Source: Verrucomicrobiota bacterium (GTDB taxonomy: Bacteria; Verrucomicrobiota; Verrucomicrobiia; Verrucomicrobiales; Akkermansiaceae). From it: DNA of 47,772 bases. Positions 1-8,850 of this stretch are shown here, piece after piece; position 1 is the first letter of the stretch, and every line of letters starts with the position of its first letter. The DNA lies in NCBI GenBank assembly GCA_026397725.1, contig JAPLUI010000079.1, positions 1 to 47,772 of the forward strand, written 5' to 3'. A program made the position numbers and the translations under genes. The notes beneath the pieces are model-generated. The model did not search any database. It was not told the origin of the DNA and was given only the letters and a program-made list of their open reading frames with translations.

Positions 1-13
1 GACGCGTCCGATA

Positions 14-60
14 TGTCCGACGTGTCCGACGTGTCCGACGTGTCCGACGTGTCCGACGTG
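14..60. repeat. 9-bp tandem repeat (TGTCCGACG units)
   Basis: About five consecutive copies of a 9-base unit, TGTCCGACG. Read in one frame it encodes repeating Ser-Asp-Val and on the opposite strand Thr-Ser-Asp. The array starts at the window edge, so its full length is unknown. Beyond it (about 61-170) the minus strand reads as plausible protein (TADTTTAWFDALGRS...) that runs into the repeat, but I find no start codon for it, so I do not call a gene. Confidence 0.8.
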
Positions 61-357
61 CCCACGGCCTGCAGTAACTGCCAGTCGGCAAGGTGGGTGG
101 AGCGGCCGAGGGCGTCGAACCAGGCGGTGGTGGTGTCGGCGGTTGGAAGGAGATTGATGAGTGCTGAGTGTTGGTTTTTGAGGTTTGAATGGAAGATGAA
201 GAATTCGCCTTTCAGTCACTTCTGAAATCAACATTCAACTTCCAACATTCAATGATCAAGCAAGAGCAAGACATGACACCGCATCGGCACTGCTGCCACC
301 CGAAAACCCATGCGCGGATGATTCACGAATTCGTCTGAAACGCCAACAAGTGCCAAC
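61..357. other. Gene-free stretch with heptamer repeats and a possible gene scrap
   Basis: No convincing gene. At 230-264 there are five consecutive 7-base units of the AACATTC type (AACATTC, AACTTCC, AACATTC, AATGATC, AAGCAAG). On the minus strand about 270-390 reads DEFVNHPRMGFRVA, which resembles the GFRVA-type end of formylglycine-generating-enzyme (SUMF1-like) domains. It is in a different frame from the broken gene next door and has no start, so at most it is a decayed scrap. Confidence 0.4.
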
Positions 358-2104
358 TCATTTTCCGCCGGGATCAGAACTGGGCAATTCCGCGGCACAT
401 CTGACCAGGCCCGGTGCCAAAGCCTGGACATCGTCCCATGTGAGATTGGACAGGAACCCCCTCACTTCGCCGTTGTTGAAGTCTCCGAGGCAGCTCCCGC
501 CGAGGCCGCACGGCTGGGCGAGGCCGACCCGCACCGCCGGATAGAGCAGCTCTTCGGCCTGGCCGTAGGTTTGTTTGCCAAGCGTGCCGAACAGCTCGCC
601 GGCCAGGGTGGCGTTGTCAATGCGCAGCGGATTGGACCAGTCGATGGAGTTGGCGTCAGTGCTGCCATTGGCGATGAATGCCTTCATCATCTGAGCGGGT
701 TGCGGTTCGGCCGCGGCCCCATAGCTTCTCAGGGCTTTGGCTGCACGGACCCGCACCCACGCATCCTTGTCCTTGAGCCGCGCCACCAACACGGGCAACG
801 CACGCTCCGGCTTGAGCGCTCCCAGCACCTGGCAGGCCGTCTCGCGCACCTTGGCATCTGCATGACCGCTCATCTCTATCAGCTTACCCACCTGTTCCCT
901 GGCGTCGGGCCGTTTGGCGAATTCGTCCGCCGCATACCGGCGCACCAGCGGGTCGAATTCGGCGAAGTTGTCTAACAACTCCGCCGTGGTGAACTTCGCG
1001 TAGAGTTGGGGGTATTGCGCCGACCAGATGGCATTGGCAATGGCGGCGGGTTTCAACGTGTTGCCCGGCACCGGGTTCTTGCCGGTGATCCCTTCTGGAC
1101 GTGGTAGCCGAAGAACTTGTTAGCCCGGTCGATGGCCGGATCGATCTCGGGATCCTCCACGCCGCACTTTTTCCCCATCATGATCGAGAGCAGGGCCGCC
1201 AGCCCGCATTGGGTCACCGGGCCGTACGGCGGGACCGACCCGTGGCAAGTGCCGTCGTGGTGGTTATCCGCACCGCCGTGGCCGTACGTGCCGAACATGC
1301 TCTGCGCCTTGGCTAGCGCCACGGTGTATTCCCGGATTCCGTCCAGCACGGTCTGGTCGCCGGTGGTTAGATAGTATTCCGTCAGAAACAAGTTGTTGCA
1401 ACTCCAGCCTTAGGTGTCGCACCAGTGGGGTTGAGCGTGCCGGGCTTGGGTGCGAGCGAGCGGGCATAGGCCTCCAGTTTGGGCAGTATGCTTTTGTCGC
1501 CGGTGGCCAGCAACGCCAGACCCATCACCGGATGGTCCACCTTGCGCGCCGCGAGCACCTTGACGGTGGCGGCAAGGATGCGCGCGGATTTCTGGCACTC
1601 GTAGGGCGCGGTCTTGGCGTATGCCCCCAGCACCGGCAGGCGGATCGACACATCCTTGGTGGCACCGGCACGCCAGCACTTCAGGTTGAGCACCCCATCG
1701 CCGGCCTCGGCCGCGCCGATGGCCAGGCCGAGGCTCTTGCGCGAATCCTGGGTGAAGAGCGGCACGAGCCCCTTGCCCGCTCCCGTGCTCACGCCCAGAA
1801 TCACGTCGTCTGGTGCCAGGATGCCTTGCGCCGGGGTGTCCTTGCCCACGGAGGTGACCAGGATCTGCCATGGTTGGTGACCGGTCATGTCGTCGGTATC
1901 GACCAGGATGCCGCCGCGGTAAATCCACCCGCGCAGGCCGGTGGGACCGAGATTGAAGTTGACCTTGGCGTCCATCTTGGCGCGCGCGGCCGGGTTTGTC
2001 AGGTCCGGTGCGGCGGCGGGCGCGCCTAACAAATCCGGCGGCAGCAGGGCGAGCACTGAGGCAAGGGCACAGGCGGCGATTGTGGTGGTGGTGGAATGGT
2101 TCAT
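358..2104 (-). pseudogene. Broken DUF6288-like secreted PDZ/HEAT protein
   Basis: Three minus-strand reading frames together make one protein: 2104-1382 (signal peptide starting MNHSTTTTIAACALASVLAL, then the NFNLGPTGLRGW region and a PDZ-like part), 1391-1053 (LTEYYLTTGDQTVLDGI, then a GGADNHHDG stretch) and 1071-358 (HEAT-like repeats, e.g. LPVLVARLKDKDAWVRVRAAKAL). The order matches my recollection of DUF6288 proteins of Verrucomicrobia and Planctomycetes, whose function is unknown. The frame changes near 1390 (with an in-frame TAA just upstream of the resumed frame) and near 1070. At the second join, YHVQKG leads almost directly into the HEAT part, so the usual intervening segment seems deleted as well. 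Start 2104 is chosen because a clean signal peptide begins there. Two indels plus a deletion argue for a real pseudogene, although sequencing error at either shift cannot be excluded. Confidence 0.75.
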
Positions 2105-2188
2105 CCGGGATAGTGGATCGAGGATCGTGGAGGCCGAGGCGGCGGGTGGCTTGGCGGGGATTTTGGCAGATTCCGCAACCCTGCCTAG

Positions 2189-2204
2189 TCGTTCAAATGA
2201 ACGA
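2189..2204. promoter_or_regulatory. 16-bp palindrome TCGTTCAAATGAACGA, copy 1
   Basis: Perfect 7-bp inverted repeat around AA, about 85 bp upstream of the broken DUF6288-like gene. The same 16 bases recur at 11746-11761 upstream of the beta-strand-repeat gene, and the DNA following on the minus strand is also similar (GGCAGGGTTGCGGAATCTGC here against GACAGGATTCGGAAATTTGC there). That suggests a conserved promoter or operator module rather than chance. The binding protein is unknown. Confidence 0.45.
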
Positions 2205-2436
2205 TGGCCCGGGGGTAGAAAGCATGAAATCCCAAGCAATAAATTGCCGATGGCCATGCCATTTGGGCGTTCGCCAAATCTTCCAAGTTCGCTAACGCTC
2301 ACTTTGCGTTCCAAACGAAGAGGAAGAATGGACGGCAGATTCTTGACTTGGAACACGGTCTATGAGGGGGGAAGGGATTTCCGAGGCGGGTGTTCTGACT
2401 CACCCACAAATAGCCACAAAAAAAATCTTGCGGAAA

Positions 2437-2450
2437 GTGCGAATTCGCAC
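2437..2450. promoter_or_regulatory. Palindromic operator candidate of the TA-like module
   Basis: GTGCGAATTCGCAC is a perfect 14-bp palindrome ending 16 bp before the ATG of the first gene of the pair. Antitoxins of the MqsA/HigA kind usually repress their own operon by binding palindromes at the promoter, so this is the natural candidate site. I base this on position and symmetry only. Confidence 0.5.
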
Positions 2451-2466
2451 CATTGTTTGTTCGCCG

Positions 2467-2838
2467 ATGGCTCCCCATCCTCGAATCGCTTCCGCCAAGA
2501 TCCGGGAGAGGATTCTGGATTGCCTGAGGGACGAGACCCGACATGGCTTTCATCCTGACAGCATCCGGTTTCTCAACCAGATCGATTTTCGTGCATCGGA
2601 TCTGGTGGCCGACCTGATCGAGGACTTGGAGCGCTTCGAACTCTTCGACAAACCCCGAACCGATCCCAACATCCCAGCCAAGTACCAGTTCGTAATGCGC
2701 TACGACGATGGAGCGTTGCTCATTCATGTGACTCTGACGCCTCAGGTCACCGAGCCGCCGCGCGTCAAGCTCGCCGTCCACCGCCACAACATTCCCGGTC
2801 CACCACTGCCACTCATCCCCATCAAAGGAACGCCATGA
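2467..2838 (+). CDS. Putative toxin-position protein of an MqsA-like module (unrecognised family)
   Basis: A 123-residue protein. Its stop TGA overlaps the ATG of the following MqsA-like gene in an ATGA junction, so the two are translationally coupled. An upstream protein of about 100-130 residues is the usual place for the toxin in MqsRA/HigBA-type pairs, which have reverse order with the toxin first. I see no clear MqsR or RelE motif; the middle (DFRASDLVADLIEDLERFELFD) is helical and charged, and the second half (KYQFVMRYDDGALLIHVTLT) looks like beta strands. The reading frame is open back to 2362, but I chose the ATG at 2467 because the GTGCGAATTCGCAC palindrome sits just before it; no strong ribosome-binding site is visible. 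Function as a toxin is inference from context. Confidence 0.65.
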   Translation: MAPHPRIASAKIRERILDCLRDETRHGFHPDSIRFLNQIDFRASDLVADLIEDLERFELFDKPRTDPNIPAKYQFVMRYDDGALLIHVTLTPQVTEPPRVKLAVHRHNIPGPPLPLIPIKGTP

Positions 2839-3287
2839 AAACCAAAGCCAGCGCCGCCAACGATCATCCTTGTTTCGAGTGCGGGACCGGAACGCTCGTG
2901 TCCGTTCTGGAACCCTTCACCACCCGCACCGCCGAAGGGCTGGAAATCACCGTGCCGGATGTGCCCATGGAGAGGTGCTCCCATTGCGGCGACACGGTTC
3001 TGTCTGCCGAAGCCGCCGCGATGGTGGACGCATGGATCGACCGCGCCACTGGTCGGCTGTCCCGAGACGAACTGCAAGCGTTCCTCGACCAGTACCAACT
3101 TACCCAAAGGGAAGCGGAGCAGGTTTTGGGCCTTGGCGAGAAGATGATCAGCCGCTGGCTCAAGGGGCCTGCACGGGTTTCCGGATCCATGAGCAACTAC
3201 ATCCGGCTGCTGATGGCCGATGCCCAGGCATTCGATATCCTGCGCCAGCGCCGCTGGGGGAGTACGACGATCCAGCGTTCCGCATGA
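2835..3287 (+). CDS. MqsA-like antitoxin / zinc-finger HTH regulator
   Basis: 150 residues. The N-terminal part carries two CxxC pairs (Cys13/Cys16 and Cys48/Cys51) in a YgiT-type zinc-binding domain, CFECGTG and CSHCGD. The C-terminal half (about residues 75-135) is a helix-turn-helix: LTQREAEQVLGLGEKMISRW matches the XRE-type HTH of MqsA antitoxins. In MqsA the zinc domain binds the toxin and the HTH binds the operon promoter. Here the gene follows the putative toxin with a 4-bp ATGA overlap, and a palindrome precedes the pair. It could be a stand-alone regulator if the upstream gene is not a toxin. Confidence 0.85.
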   Translation: MKTKASAANDHPCFECGTGTLVSVLEPFTTRTAEGLEITVPDVPMERCSHCGDTVLSAEAAAMVDAWIDRATGRLSRDELQAFLDQYQLTQREAEQVLGLGEKMISRWLKGPARVSGSMSNYIRLLMADAQAFDILRQRRWGSTTIQRSA

Positions 3288-3321
3288 TACCGCTATGATC
3301 AACTTCCACTATCAAACAAAT

Positions 3322-3353
3322 GCGGGGCCGCCGGTGCGCACCGGAGGCCCCGC
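3322..3353. repeat. 32-bp palindromic repeat, copy 1
   Basis: Near-perfect palindrome built on GGGGCCGCCGGTGCGCACCGG, with one mismatch. A perfect copy lies at 8668-8699. Both copies sit about 210-240 bp downstream of the stop codon of one of the two large paralogues, in the same orientation and followed by similar DNA. It can fold as a very GC-rich hairpin and may serve as a terminator or REP-like element. Confidence 0.7.
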
Positions 3354-3412
3354 TGGATCCCGGAGGGAAGACCAGTAACCCCGGAAAAGAGGTGAAGACT
3401 CAAGACTGCAAG

Positions 3413-3468
3413 ACACAAGACACAAGACACAAGACACAAGACGCAAGACGCAAGACGCAAGACGCAAG
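3413..3468. repeat. Heptamer tandem repeat (ACACAAG/ACGCAAG x8)
   Basis: Eight uninterrupted 7-base units: four ACACAAG followed by four ACGCAAG. The stretch 3288-3592 holds no gene; besides this array it contains the palindrome at 3322-3353 and a second heptamer array. Confidence 0.85.
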
Positions 3469-3525
3469 AAAAGAGCAAGAGTGATAGTCGATCATGGATG
3501 GCGGATTCGGATGTGCCGGGGCTTC

Positions 3526-3581
3526 TTCTATCGTCCATCCACGATCTTCCATCTACGATCTTCCATCCACGATCTTCCATC
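3526..3581. repeat. Heptamer tandem repeat (TTCCATC/CACGATC type)
   Basis: Eight consecutive 7-base units (TTCTATC, GTCCATC, CACGATC, TTCCATC, TACGATC, TTCCATC, CACGATC, TTCCATC) ending 11 bp before the stop codon of the large minus-strand gene. The motif differs from the array at 3413 but the period of seven is kept. Confidence 0.8.
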
Positions 3582-3592
3582 TCGTCGTTTCC

Positions 3593-6500
3593 TCACTCCG
3601 TGGCCATCAGGCGGGCGAAGGTCTTCGGATGGGCCGTCGGATAGGTGGCGGGGATCGTCACGGTGATCCTGTCGTAGTCGGTGGTGCTGCCGGCTCCCGG
3701 TGCGACGGCGATGGAGATATTGCCGTCGTCGGTGGTGCCTGCGCTGGTGCTGACCGTGAGGGAGGTCCAGCCGCTGCTGCCGAGGCCGTCACCGTATTGG
3801 ACCACCAGGGGAGCGCTTGCCGCCGAGGATGCCAGGCGCTCGAAGGTCATGACCATCGCGCCGGTGCCGTCGCGGGTGACGGCGGGCAGCTTGAGCCGGT
3901 TGGCGGCGGGAGCCCCCAGCACGGCGGCACCGAGGATCCAGGCCATGCCGTTTTGGATGCCGTCCTGGTTTGGGTCGGCGTCGAAGGCCGGATCCAGGCT
4001 GGAGCCGGCGGCACCTGTTAGGCCTTGGGTGCTCGCCCAGGAGGCGTATGCGCCGGTGGCGGTGACGGTTAGACGGACGTTGTCGATGCCGCCGCGCATC
4101 ATTTTTGATGTGCCCGTCGGCAAGTCCGCCGCGAACCTGAGCCAGAGCGGATTTCCGCTGTCAGCCGCGGTGGCCGTGTAGGCTACGGTGAATGCGTCGG
4201 CGGCAAACGCCCCGGCCGCCAGCCCGCCCGCGGTAGCAGACGCATAAACCGTCCCGCCGCTGTTGGCGCCGGTGCTCCGCAACTCCACCTTGCCGCTCCA
4301 ATTCACGTTCCCGTTCCCGCCAAACGCATCGGCCTTGACGGTGTACGTCTCACCCGCCGCCATGGTGCCAAGATTCTGCACGACCGCACCGTAGCCACTG
4401 TTGACTTGGTCTGATGCCAGGCGCAGGTATCGCGTGCCTGTCAGGTTCGCGGTGGCAATCGCGTCGAAGTTGCCGTTGGTGCCGCCCGGCGACGTCGAAC
4501 CGGCGTCCCAGGTGGCGCTGCCGACGGTCAGATTGGTCCAATTCGCCGCAGTGAAAATATCATAAGTTCCAACCAGTTTGCCGCCCGTGGTGTTCTCGAA
4601 ACTTCCGTTTAGCAGTTCCAGCGTGGGCGTCGAGGCAACCTCATCCGTCACCGTCAGCGTGAGGTCGGTGTAGCCGGGTGCCTGCAGCAGAAACGTGGTG
4701 GTCCTGGCTTTCCAGTTCGCGCCTCGCGGCGCAACAAAGGTCATCGTTTGGGGCACGTTCCAATCGTTGGCCCCGAACACGAAACCCGAGGCGCCTTGCA
4801 GCACAATGTTGGCGTCGCCGCTTGTCCTGGTGACCGTGACCGTCACGCCGGAATCGCTTGCCGGGTCACTCAAGGACAGCACGCTGGTGCCGGTGCCGCT
4901 TGGGGGGAGCACCAGCGATGCGGGGCTTGCGATGATCTCCGGAACGGCCAAGGCCACCGTGCCGTCGGCGCTCACCTTGAGCTTGATGGTTGAATTCGCT
5001 ATCTTGCTAGAGCTAACGGGAGCAAGATTGTTGATTACCAAGTTGTAGGCACCGGCCGGCAGACCGCTCATGCGCACTGCAACCAGATACGACTGGTCGT
5101 AGGGCACGGGCAATGCCGCAAGCTGACTTTCCACCACCAGGTTGACCGTGTCGCCGTTGCGCTGAAATGACACGATCTTCAGCCCGTCCACGCCGACCGC
5201 CACGTTTTGGTCGAAGTCAACGTAGGCGCCGCCGAGCCGATTCAACACCTGGGCCATTCCTGCCAGTCCGCCCATGCTGGTCCAGCTTGGTCCCGACGTT
5301 AGCGGACGCTGCGGAAAACCCTCGTGGTCGATATTCTCGGGACCCAAGCCAAGGGGATAATCGGTGTATGCATAGATGCCGTTGGCCTGATGGCGGACAT
5401 GGTTCACCAACGTTAGCGACGAGCGTCCGGCGGCGATGCCGCGCTCGACCAGATCCTGCCGCCCGGTCAGCAATCCGATGCGCACGAACGGTTCGGCAAA
5501 GCGGTGCGCCCGTTGATCCAGCCATTCGGCGTCGCCTTTTTGGGAGAGCATACCACCGAAGGGATAGGCGGTGATCACATATTCCGGTGCCCACGCCGAC
5601 TGGAAGAGTGCCGCGAAATCGGCTGTCGCCGCGGCCGCGTCGAGATACTGATTGTCTTGCGTGGCTTCATGCAGGGAAAGAAAACCCTGCAACGCCCATG
5701 ACATGGACATCGTGTTGCAAGGCCACTGCCCGGTGTGCGTGTCGATGTAGGTTTCCGGCTTGATGGCACAGGAATAGAACGCCTCGAAGTCGGCCCAGCG
5801 CTGCTGCGGCATGACCTGGGTTAACAGGAAGTTGGCCGCCTTCTTCGCACCGTCGAGGTACTTTTGTTGGCCGGTGGCCAGGTACAACTCGCTGAGCGTC
5901 CAGACATGCGCTCCCCCGTCGGCGTTCCAAGTCAAGCTGGGCAGCGGTGTCAGGTTGGCATTGAACCAAGCCGGGACGCAACCGTTCGTCTGCATGCTGG
6001 CCAGCAGGAAATCGCCATAAGCGGTTACATACGGCACAATCCGCACGTTTTCCTCGCAGGTCCGGCGATACTGCAACAGATAACCGGCCGTCACGCTGGC
6101 GGCGGCGGTTTGGTACGACGACCCGCTGTTCCAGCCCCAGTAAGCCGAGCTGGCATTGGGATTGTAACCGGTCAGCGGCAGGGTCCACAGGCTCGGCAGC
6201 CAACTCCCGCTGCTCGAATCATAGATGCCCGGGAAGAGCCCTTGGTTCTGCGGGGCGGAAAGGGCCAGGTTGACCATCCGTCGCGCTTTGTCCAGCAGGT
6301 CCGCATCGTTGAGTTGCTTGCCCCAGTAATAGAGGCCCGTGGCATCGCAGACATTGTTCCACCAGCCGAGGTTCGCGATGAAATTACTCCACTGCGGCGC
6401 ATACAGCCGCAGCCCGCCGACCGGCTGCCCGGCGGTTTCCCATTGCTGCCATGAACTTTGGTATTGAATGTTCGCCGGGTAGCACACTTTCGCATATTCG

Positions 6501-7801
6501 GCATAGGGCATGGCCTGCGGCCGGGGCCTGCCGAAATACTCGCTGCCGTAGCGCTGCCAGAGGTGCTGTGCCGCCACCTGGTAGCCACGACAGGTTGGGG
6601 CGCTCGCGCTCAACAGGAGATCCATGCCGATCTTCACCTGATTGGTCGAAAGCGTGCGGACCATTGCACCGGCCGTGTTCAGGTGCTGGAACCAGACGTG
6701 CTGGTGAACGATGTAATCCATCATGCCGTAGGCAAGGACCGGCCGCGTCGTGACCCCCGACTGCAACTCCAAATCCAGTGCCGTGGGCATCGACACCGTG
6801 GCCGGATCAACCGTGACAGGCAACGCGTTCGAGTCCGGGTGCTGCCGGGCGCCCGGCGCATAAACGACATTCGAGTTGATGATGCCGAGGTCCGGCACCA
6901 GGCCGACGAACCGCCCGCCCTGTTGCACGCTGACCAACGGGGCGTGGAACGCCCGGTCGCCGATCACGCTGTCGGCGCTCGGCTTGAGCGTGGGGGCATG
7001 GGTGGCGTCCAGCGTGCCGTCGAGGGTCGCCACCAACGGCACCAGCAGGTATTCCAGCGTTGGCGTGCTGCCGGCCAGCGTGGCCGTGGTCTCGATGTGG
7101 GCGTAGGCCTGGCCGCTGTGCAACTGCACCGTCTGGCGGATGGTGCTCCCGCCGCGCGTCCCTTGCAGAACCACTTGCGACATGCCTCCCGTCCGCTGCA
7201 CTTCGACGATTTGATTGAGCAACTCGCTGGTCAGGAAACGGTGGGTCGTATCGATCGACGCATCATACAGTGGCGTGACCGATCCTGTAAGTCCGCTGGG
7301 CCGGAAACTCTCGGCCAGCAGCATCCACCCGGTGCCGCTGGACGCAAAATACTGTTGTTTCACGCCCAGCCCGCTCGGAATGAAACGGGCCTTCACCAGC
7401 CCGTTGTCGATTTCCACGGTCTCGGCGACCGAAAACGTCTGGTTCGAAGAGGTGGCTGTGCGATTCGTCGAGTCGGTCACCGTCGCGTGGACTTGGTAGG
7501 TTCCCGTCGCCAATGGGTCCAAGGTGAGCGCATACGGCGCGGAGTTGGCCACTCCCGCCAGCGCAAACGCCCCCCCGCCCGAGTTGGTGTAGAATGACAC
7601 CGAGTAAGGCGGCGTGCCATTTGTGACCGCCGACGAGACGGAGATCGAGTCGGTCGTGGCGAAGGCCTCGCCGTCCGCCGGGCTGGTGACCGCGACCGTC
7701 GGGGTCACAGATGCTGCGACCTGGAACCGCACTTTGGCGAGGCCAGCAAGGTTATAGCCGCCGGTATAATTCGACTGGATTGTGAATTTGACATAGCGCA
7801 C
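3593..7801 (-). CDS. Secreted six-hairpin glycosidase-like protein, main part after an in-frame stop
   Basis: About 1402 residues, opening with a GTG codon inside a discoidin-like domain because a single TGA at 7873-7871 separates it from its signal peptide and N-terminus (7874-8326), in the same frame. Order of parts: end of the F5/8-type-C-like domain (residues 1-30), an Ig-like domain (35-125), a mutarotase-like beta-sandwich (about 130-400), an (alpha/alpha)6-type catalytic region (about 410-860, with repeated GLYYWGKQ and WTLSELYLATGQQKYLDGA helical hairpins), a linker, a jelly-roll domain starting LELLNGSFENTTGG, and a C-terminal tail (LDPAFDADPNQDGIQNGMAW ... KTFARLMATE). Substrate unknown; a glycoside hydrolase or lyase of the six-hairpin fold is likely. 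The tail and N-terminus are shared with the neighbour at 8909-11416. With the TGA this copy cannot be exported as written. Confidence 0.75.
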   Translation of the reverse strand: MRYVKFTIQSNYTGGYNLAGLAKVRFQVAASVTPTVAVTSPADGEAFATTDSISVSSAVTNGTPPYSVSFYTNSGGGAFALAGVANSAPYALTLDPLATGTYQVHATVTDSTNRTATSSNQTFSVAETVEIDNGLVKARFIPSGLGVKQQYFASSGTGWMLLAESFRPSGLTGSVTPLYDASIDTTHRFLTSELLNQIVEVQRTGGMSQVVLQGTRGGSTIRQTVQLHSGQAYAHIETTATLAGSTPTLEYLLVPLVATLDGTLDATHAPTLKPSADSVIGDRAFHAPLVSVQQGGRFVGLVPDLGIINSNVVYAPGARQHPDSNALPVTVDPATVSMPTALDLELQSGVTTRPVLAYGMMDYIVHQHVWFQHLNTAGAMVRTLSTNQVKIGMDLLLSASAPTCRGYQVAAQHLWQRYGSEYFGRPRPQAMPYAEYAKVCYPANIQYQSSWQQWETAGQPVGGLRLYAPQWSNFIANLGWWNNVCDATGLYYWGKQLNDADLLDKARRMVNLALSAPQNQGLFPGIYDSSSGSWLPSLWTLPLTGYNPNASSAYWGWNSGSSYQTAAASVTAGYLLQYRRTCEENVRIVPYVTAYGDFLLASMQTNGCVPAWFNANLTPLPSLTWNADGGAHVWTLSELYLATGQQKYLDGAKKAANFLLTQVMPQQRWADFEAFYSCAIKPETYIDTHTGQWPCNTMSMSWALQGFLSLHEATQDNQYLDAAAATADFAALFQSAWAPEYVITAYPFGGMLSQKGDAEWLDQRAHRFAEPFVRIGLLTGRQDLVERGIAAGRSSLTLVNHVRHQANGIYAYTDYPLGLGPENIDHEGFPQRPLTSGPSWTSMGGLAGMAQVLNRLGGAYVDFDQNVAVGVDGLKIVSFQRNGDTVNLVVESQLAALPVPYDQSYLVAVRMSGLPAGAYNLVINNLAPVSSSKIANSTIKLKVSADGTVALAVPEIIASPASLVLPPSGTGTSVLSLSDPASDSGVTVTVTRTSGDANIVLQGASGFVFGANDWNVPQTMTFVAPRGANWKARTTTFLLQAPGYTDLTLTVTDEVASTPTLELLNGSFENTTGGKLVGTYDIFTAANWTNLTVGSATWDAGSTSPGGTNGNFDAIATANLTGTRYLRLASDQVNSGYGAVVQNLGTMAAGETYTVKADAFGGNGNVNWSGKVELRSTGANSGGTVYASATAGGLAAGAFAADAFTVAYTATAADSGNPLWLRFAADLPTGTSKMMRGGIDNVRLTVTATGAYASWASTQGLTGAAGSSLDPAFDADPNQDGIQNGMAWILGAAVLGAPAANRLKLPAVTRDGTGAMVMTFERLASSAASAPLVVQYGDGLGSSGWTSLTVSTSAGTTDDGNISIAVAPGAGSTTDYDRITVTIPATYPTAHPKTFARLMATE

Positions 7802-7870
7802 TCCGGTGGCACTGAGCGGGTAGTCGTAGCCCGTGCGTGCGCTGGTTTCCTGGGTGAAGGTGGTGGTGGT

Positions 7871-8326
7871 TCACGCGCCGAAGGTCGTGGTCGCCGAGGC
7901 GGCGATATTCACCCTATTGACGGCGTATGGGTCTGGCAAGCCTTCACAGAAGTTCCAGACGTGGATACTGCGCAGGTCGTATGGAGCGCCCAGATCGAAG
8001 ACGATGTAGGCCCCCGGCAGCGTGTCGGGATAGCGCGGACCGTTGCCCGTGAAGACTGAGCCGCGGGTCATCCACATGGTCGTAGCCGTACTGCCATGCA
8101 CGCCGGTCGCGGTGTTCAACCCGCTAACCCCAATGGTGTTGGCTGCGGCCCGGTAACCAATGCCCGCTTGGTTGGCCTCGCTGGAAAACGAGTTGACGGT
8201 TACGCCGTCGAGGTACGTCACGCCGTTGATCACCTCCCCCAGGCACGGCAGCGCGCAGATCCCCAGCAGCAGTAACGCTACAGCCGCGAACCGCAATCTC
8301 TTGCCCTCGCCTGCTGTCGGGTCCAC
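7871..8326 (-). pseudogene. N-terminal exported part of the interrupted glycosidase gene
   Basis: Signal peptide (KRLRFAAVALLLLGICALPC) followed by a discoidin/F5-8-type-C-like domain that stops at TGA (7873-7871) exactly where the paralogue at 10949-10951 has GGA (Gly). Downstream the same frame continues (codon 7801 and on) with the sequence the paralogue also has (RYVKFTIQSNYTGGYNLAGL). The frame is open further upstream to 8452, but that part runs through heptamer repeat DNA (8415-8449); I prefer the GTG at 8326, which places Lys-Arg just before the hydrophobic core. One base change explains the interruption, so it is either a very recent nonsense mutation or a sequencing error. Confidence 0.7.
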
Positions 8327-8546
8327 GCCGACAATCGTGGTCGCCGACGCGCCGCCCGCCGCCAGGGCGGCGCAACACGCGAAGGGTCTGGGAGGGCATC
8401 TGTCTAACGGTTCGGGTTCGCGGCTCGCGGCTCGTGGATGTTGGATTGTCATGTTGTGTTGTTGTTGCAGTGTTGTGTTGTGTTTCCCTCACAGGCGGGA
8501 CGCCCAATCCTGTCAGTTTGGCACAGGATTTTGTCACATCAGGCTC

Positions 8547-8589
8547 CGGGCAGGATGCCCGGGCCACCGTGGCGCGGGCATCCTGCCCG
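8547..8589. repeat. 15+13+15 hairpin (REP-like)
   Basis: CGGGCAGGATGCCCG at 8547-8561 is perfectly complementary to CGGGCATCCTGCCCG at 8575-8589, leaving a 13-nt loop. From memory, GGGCAGGATGCCC-type hairpins are dispersed in planctomycete and verrucomicrobial genomes. It lies in the gene-free stretch 8453-8908 between the two large paralogues. Confidence 0.75.
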
Positions 8590-8667
8590 CCGCCTCTTCA
8601 TCCCTGCTGCCGCAGCGACAAAACTGATTGTATTGAGCGGGATGCCTGATTTTTCCATTTGATAGAT

Positions 8668-8699
8668 GCGGGGCCGCCGGTGCGCACCGGCGGCCCCGC
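8668..8699. repeat. 32-bp palindromic repeat, copy 2
   Basis: Perfect 32-bp palindrome centred on CGGTGCGCACCG. It is the partner of 3322-3353, again downstream of a large minus-strand gene and followed by the same short sequence pattern (GCTGGAT, then about 25 bases, then ACTCCGGAA or ACCCCGGAA). Confidence 0.8.
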
Positions 8700-8756
8700 T
8701 GGATTCCGGCGTATATACCCATAACTCCGGAACAGGGGTGGGCTCGCACGCGAGCT

Positions 8757-8833
8757 GATTGTGGATCGTGGATCGTGGATCGTGGATTGTGGATTGTGGA
8801 TTGTGGATCGTGGATCGTGGATTGTGGATCGTG
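8757..8833. repeat. Heptamer tandem repeat (GATCGTG/GATTGTG x11)
   Basis: Eleven perfect 7-base units, GATCGTG or GATTGTG, without interruption. They occupy the position corresponding to the ACACAAG array downstream of the other paralogue. Confidence 0.85.
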
Positions 8834-8850
8834 GCTGGGAGCGTCTTTTC

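Noticed and set aside
13..225. Small plus-strand frame starting with repeated Ser-Asp-Val
   Set aside because: Produced by the 9-bp tandem repeat; the remainder has no protein-like character.
1941..2558. A plus-strand frame running across the palindrome and into the TA-like module
   Set aside because: It overlaps the 5' end of the broken DUF6288-like gene in antisense and the toxin-position gene in another frame, and has no recognisable features.
6458..7597. A 1.1-kb plus-strand open frame
   Set aside because: Antisense to the glycosidase, with no domain and a composition typical of shadow frames.
7871..7873. Selenocysteine or other recoding at the in-frame TGA
   Set aside because: The paralogue has Gly, not Cys, at this place and I see no convincing SECIS-like stem-loop directly after it; a point mutation or read error is simpler.
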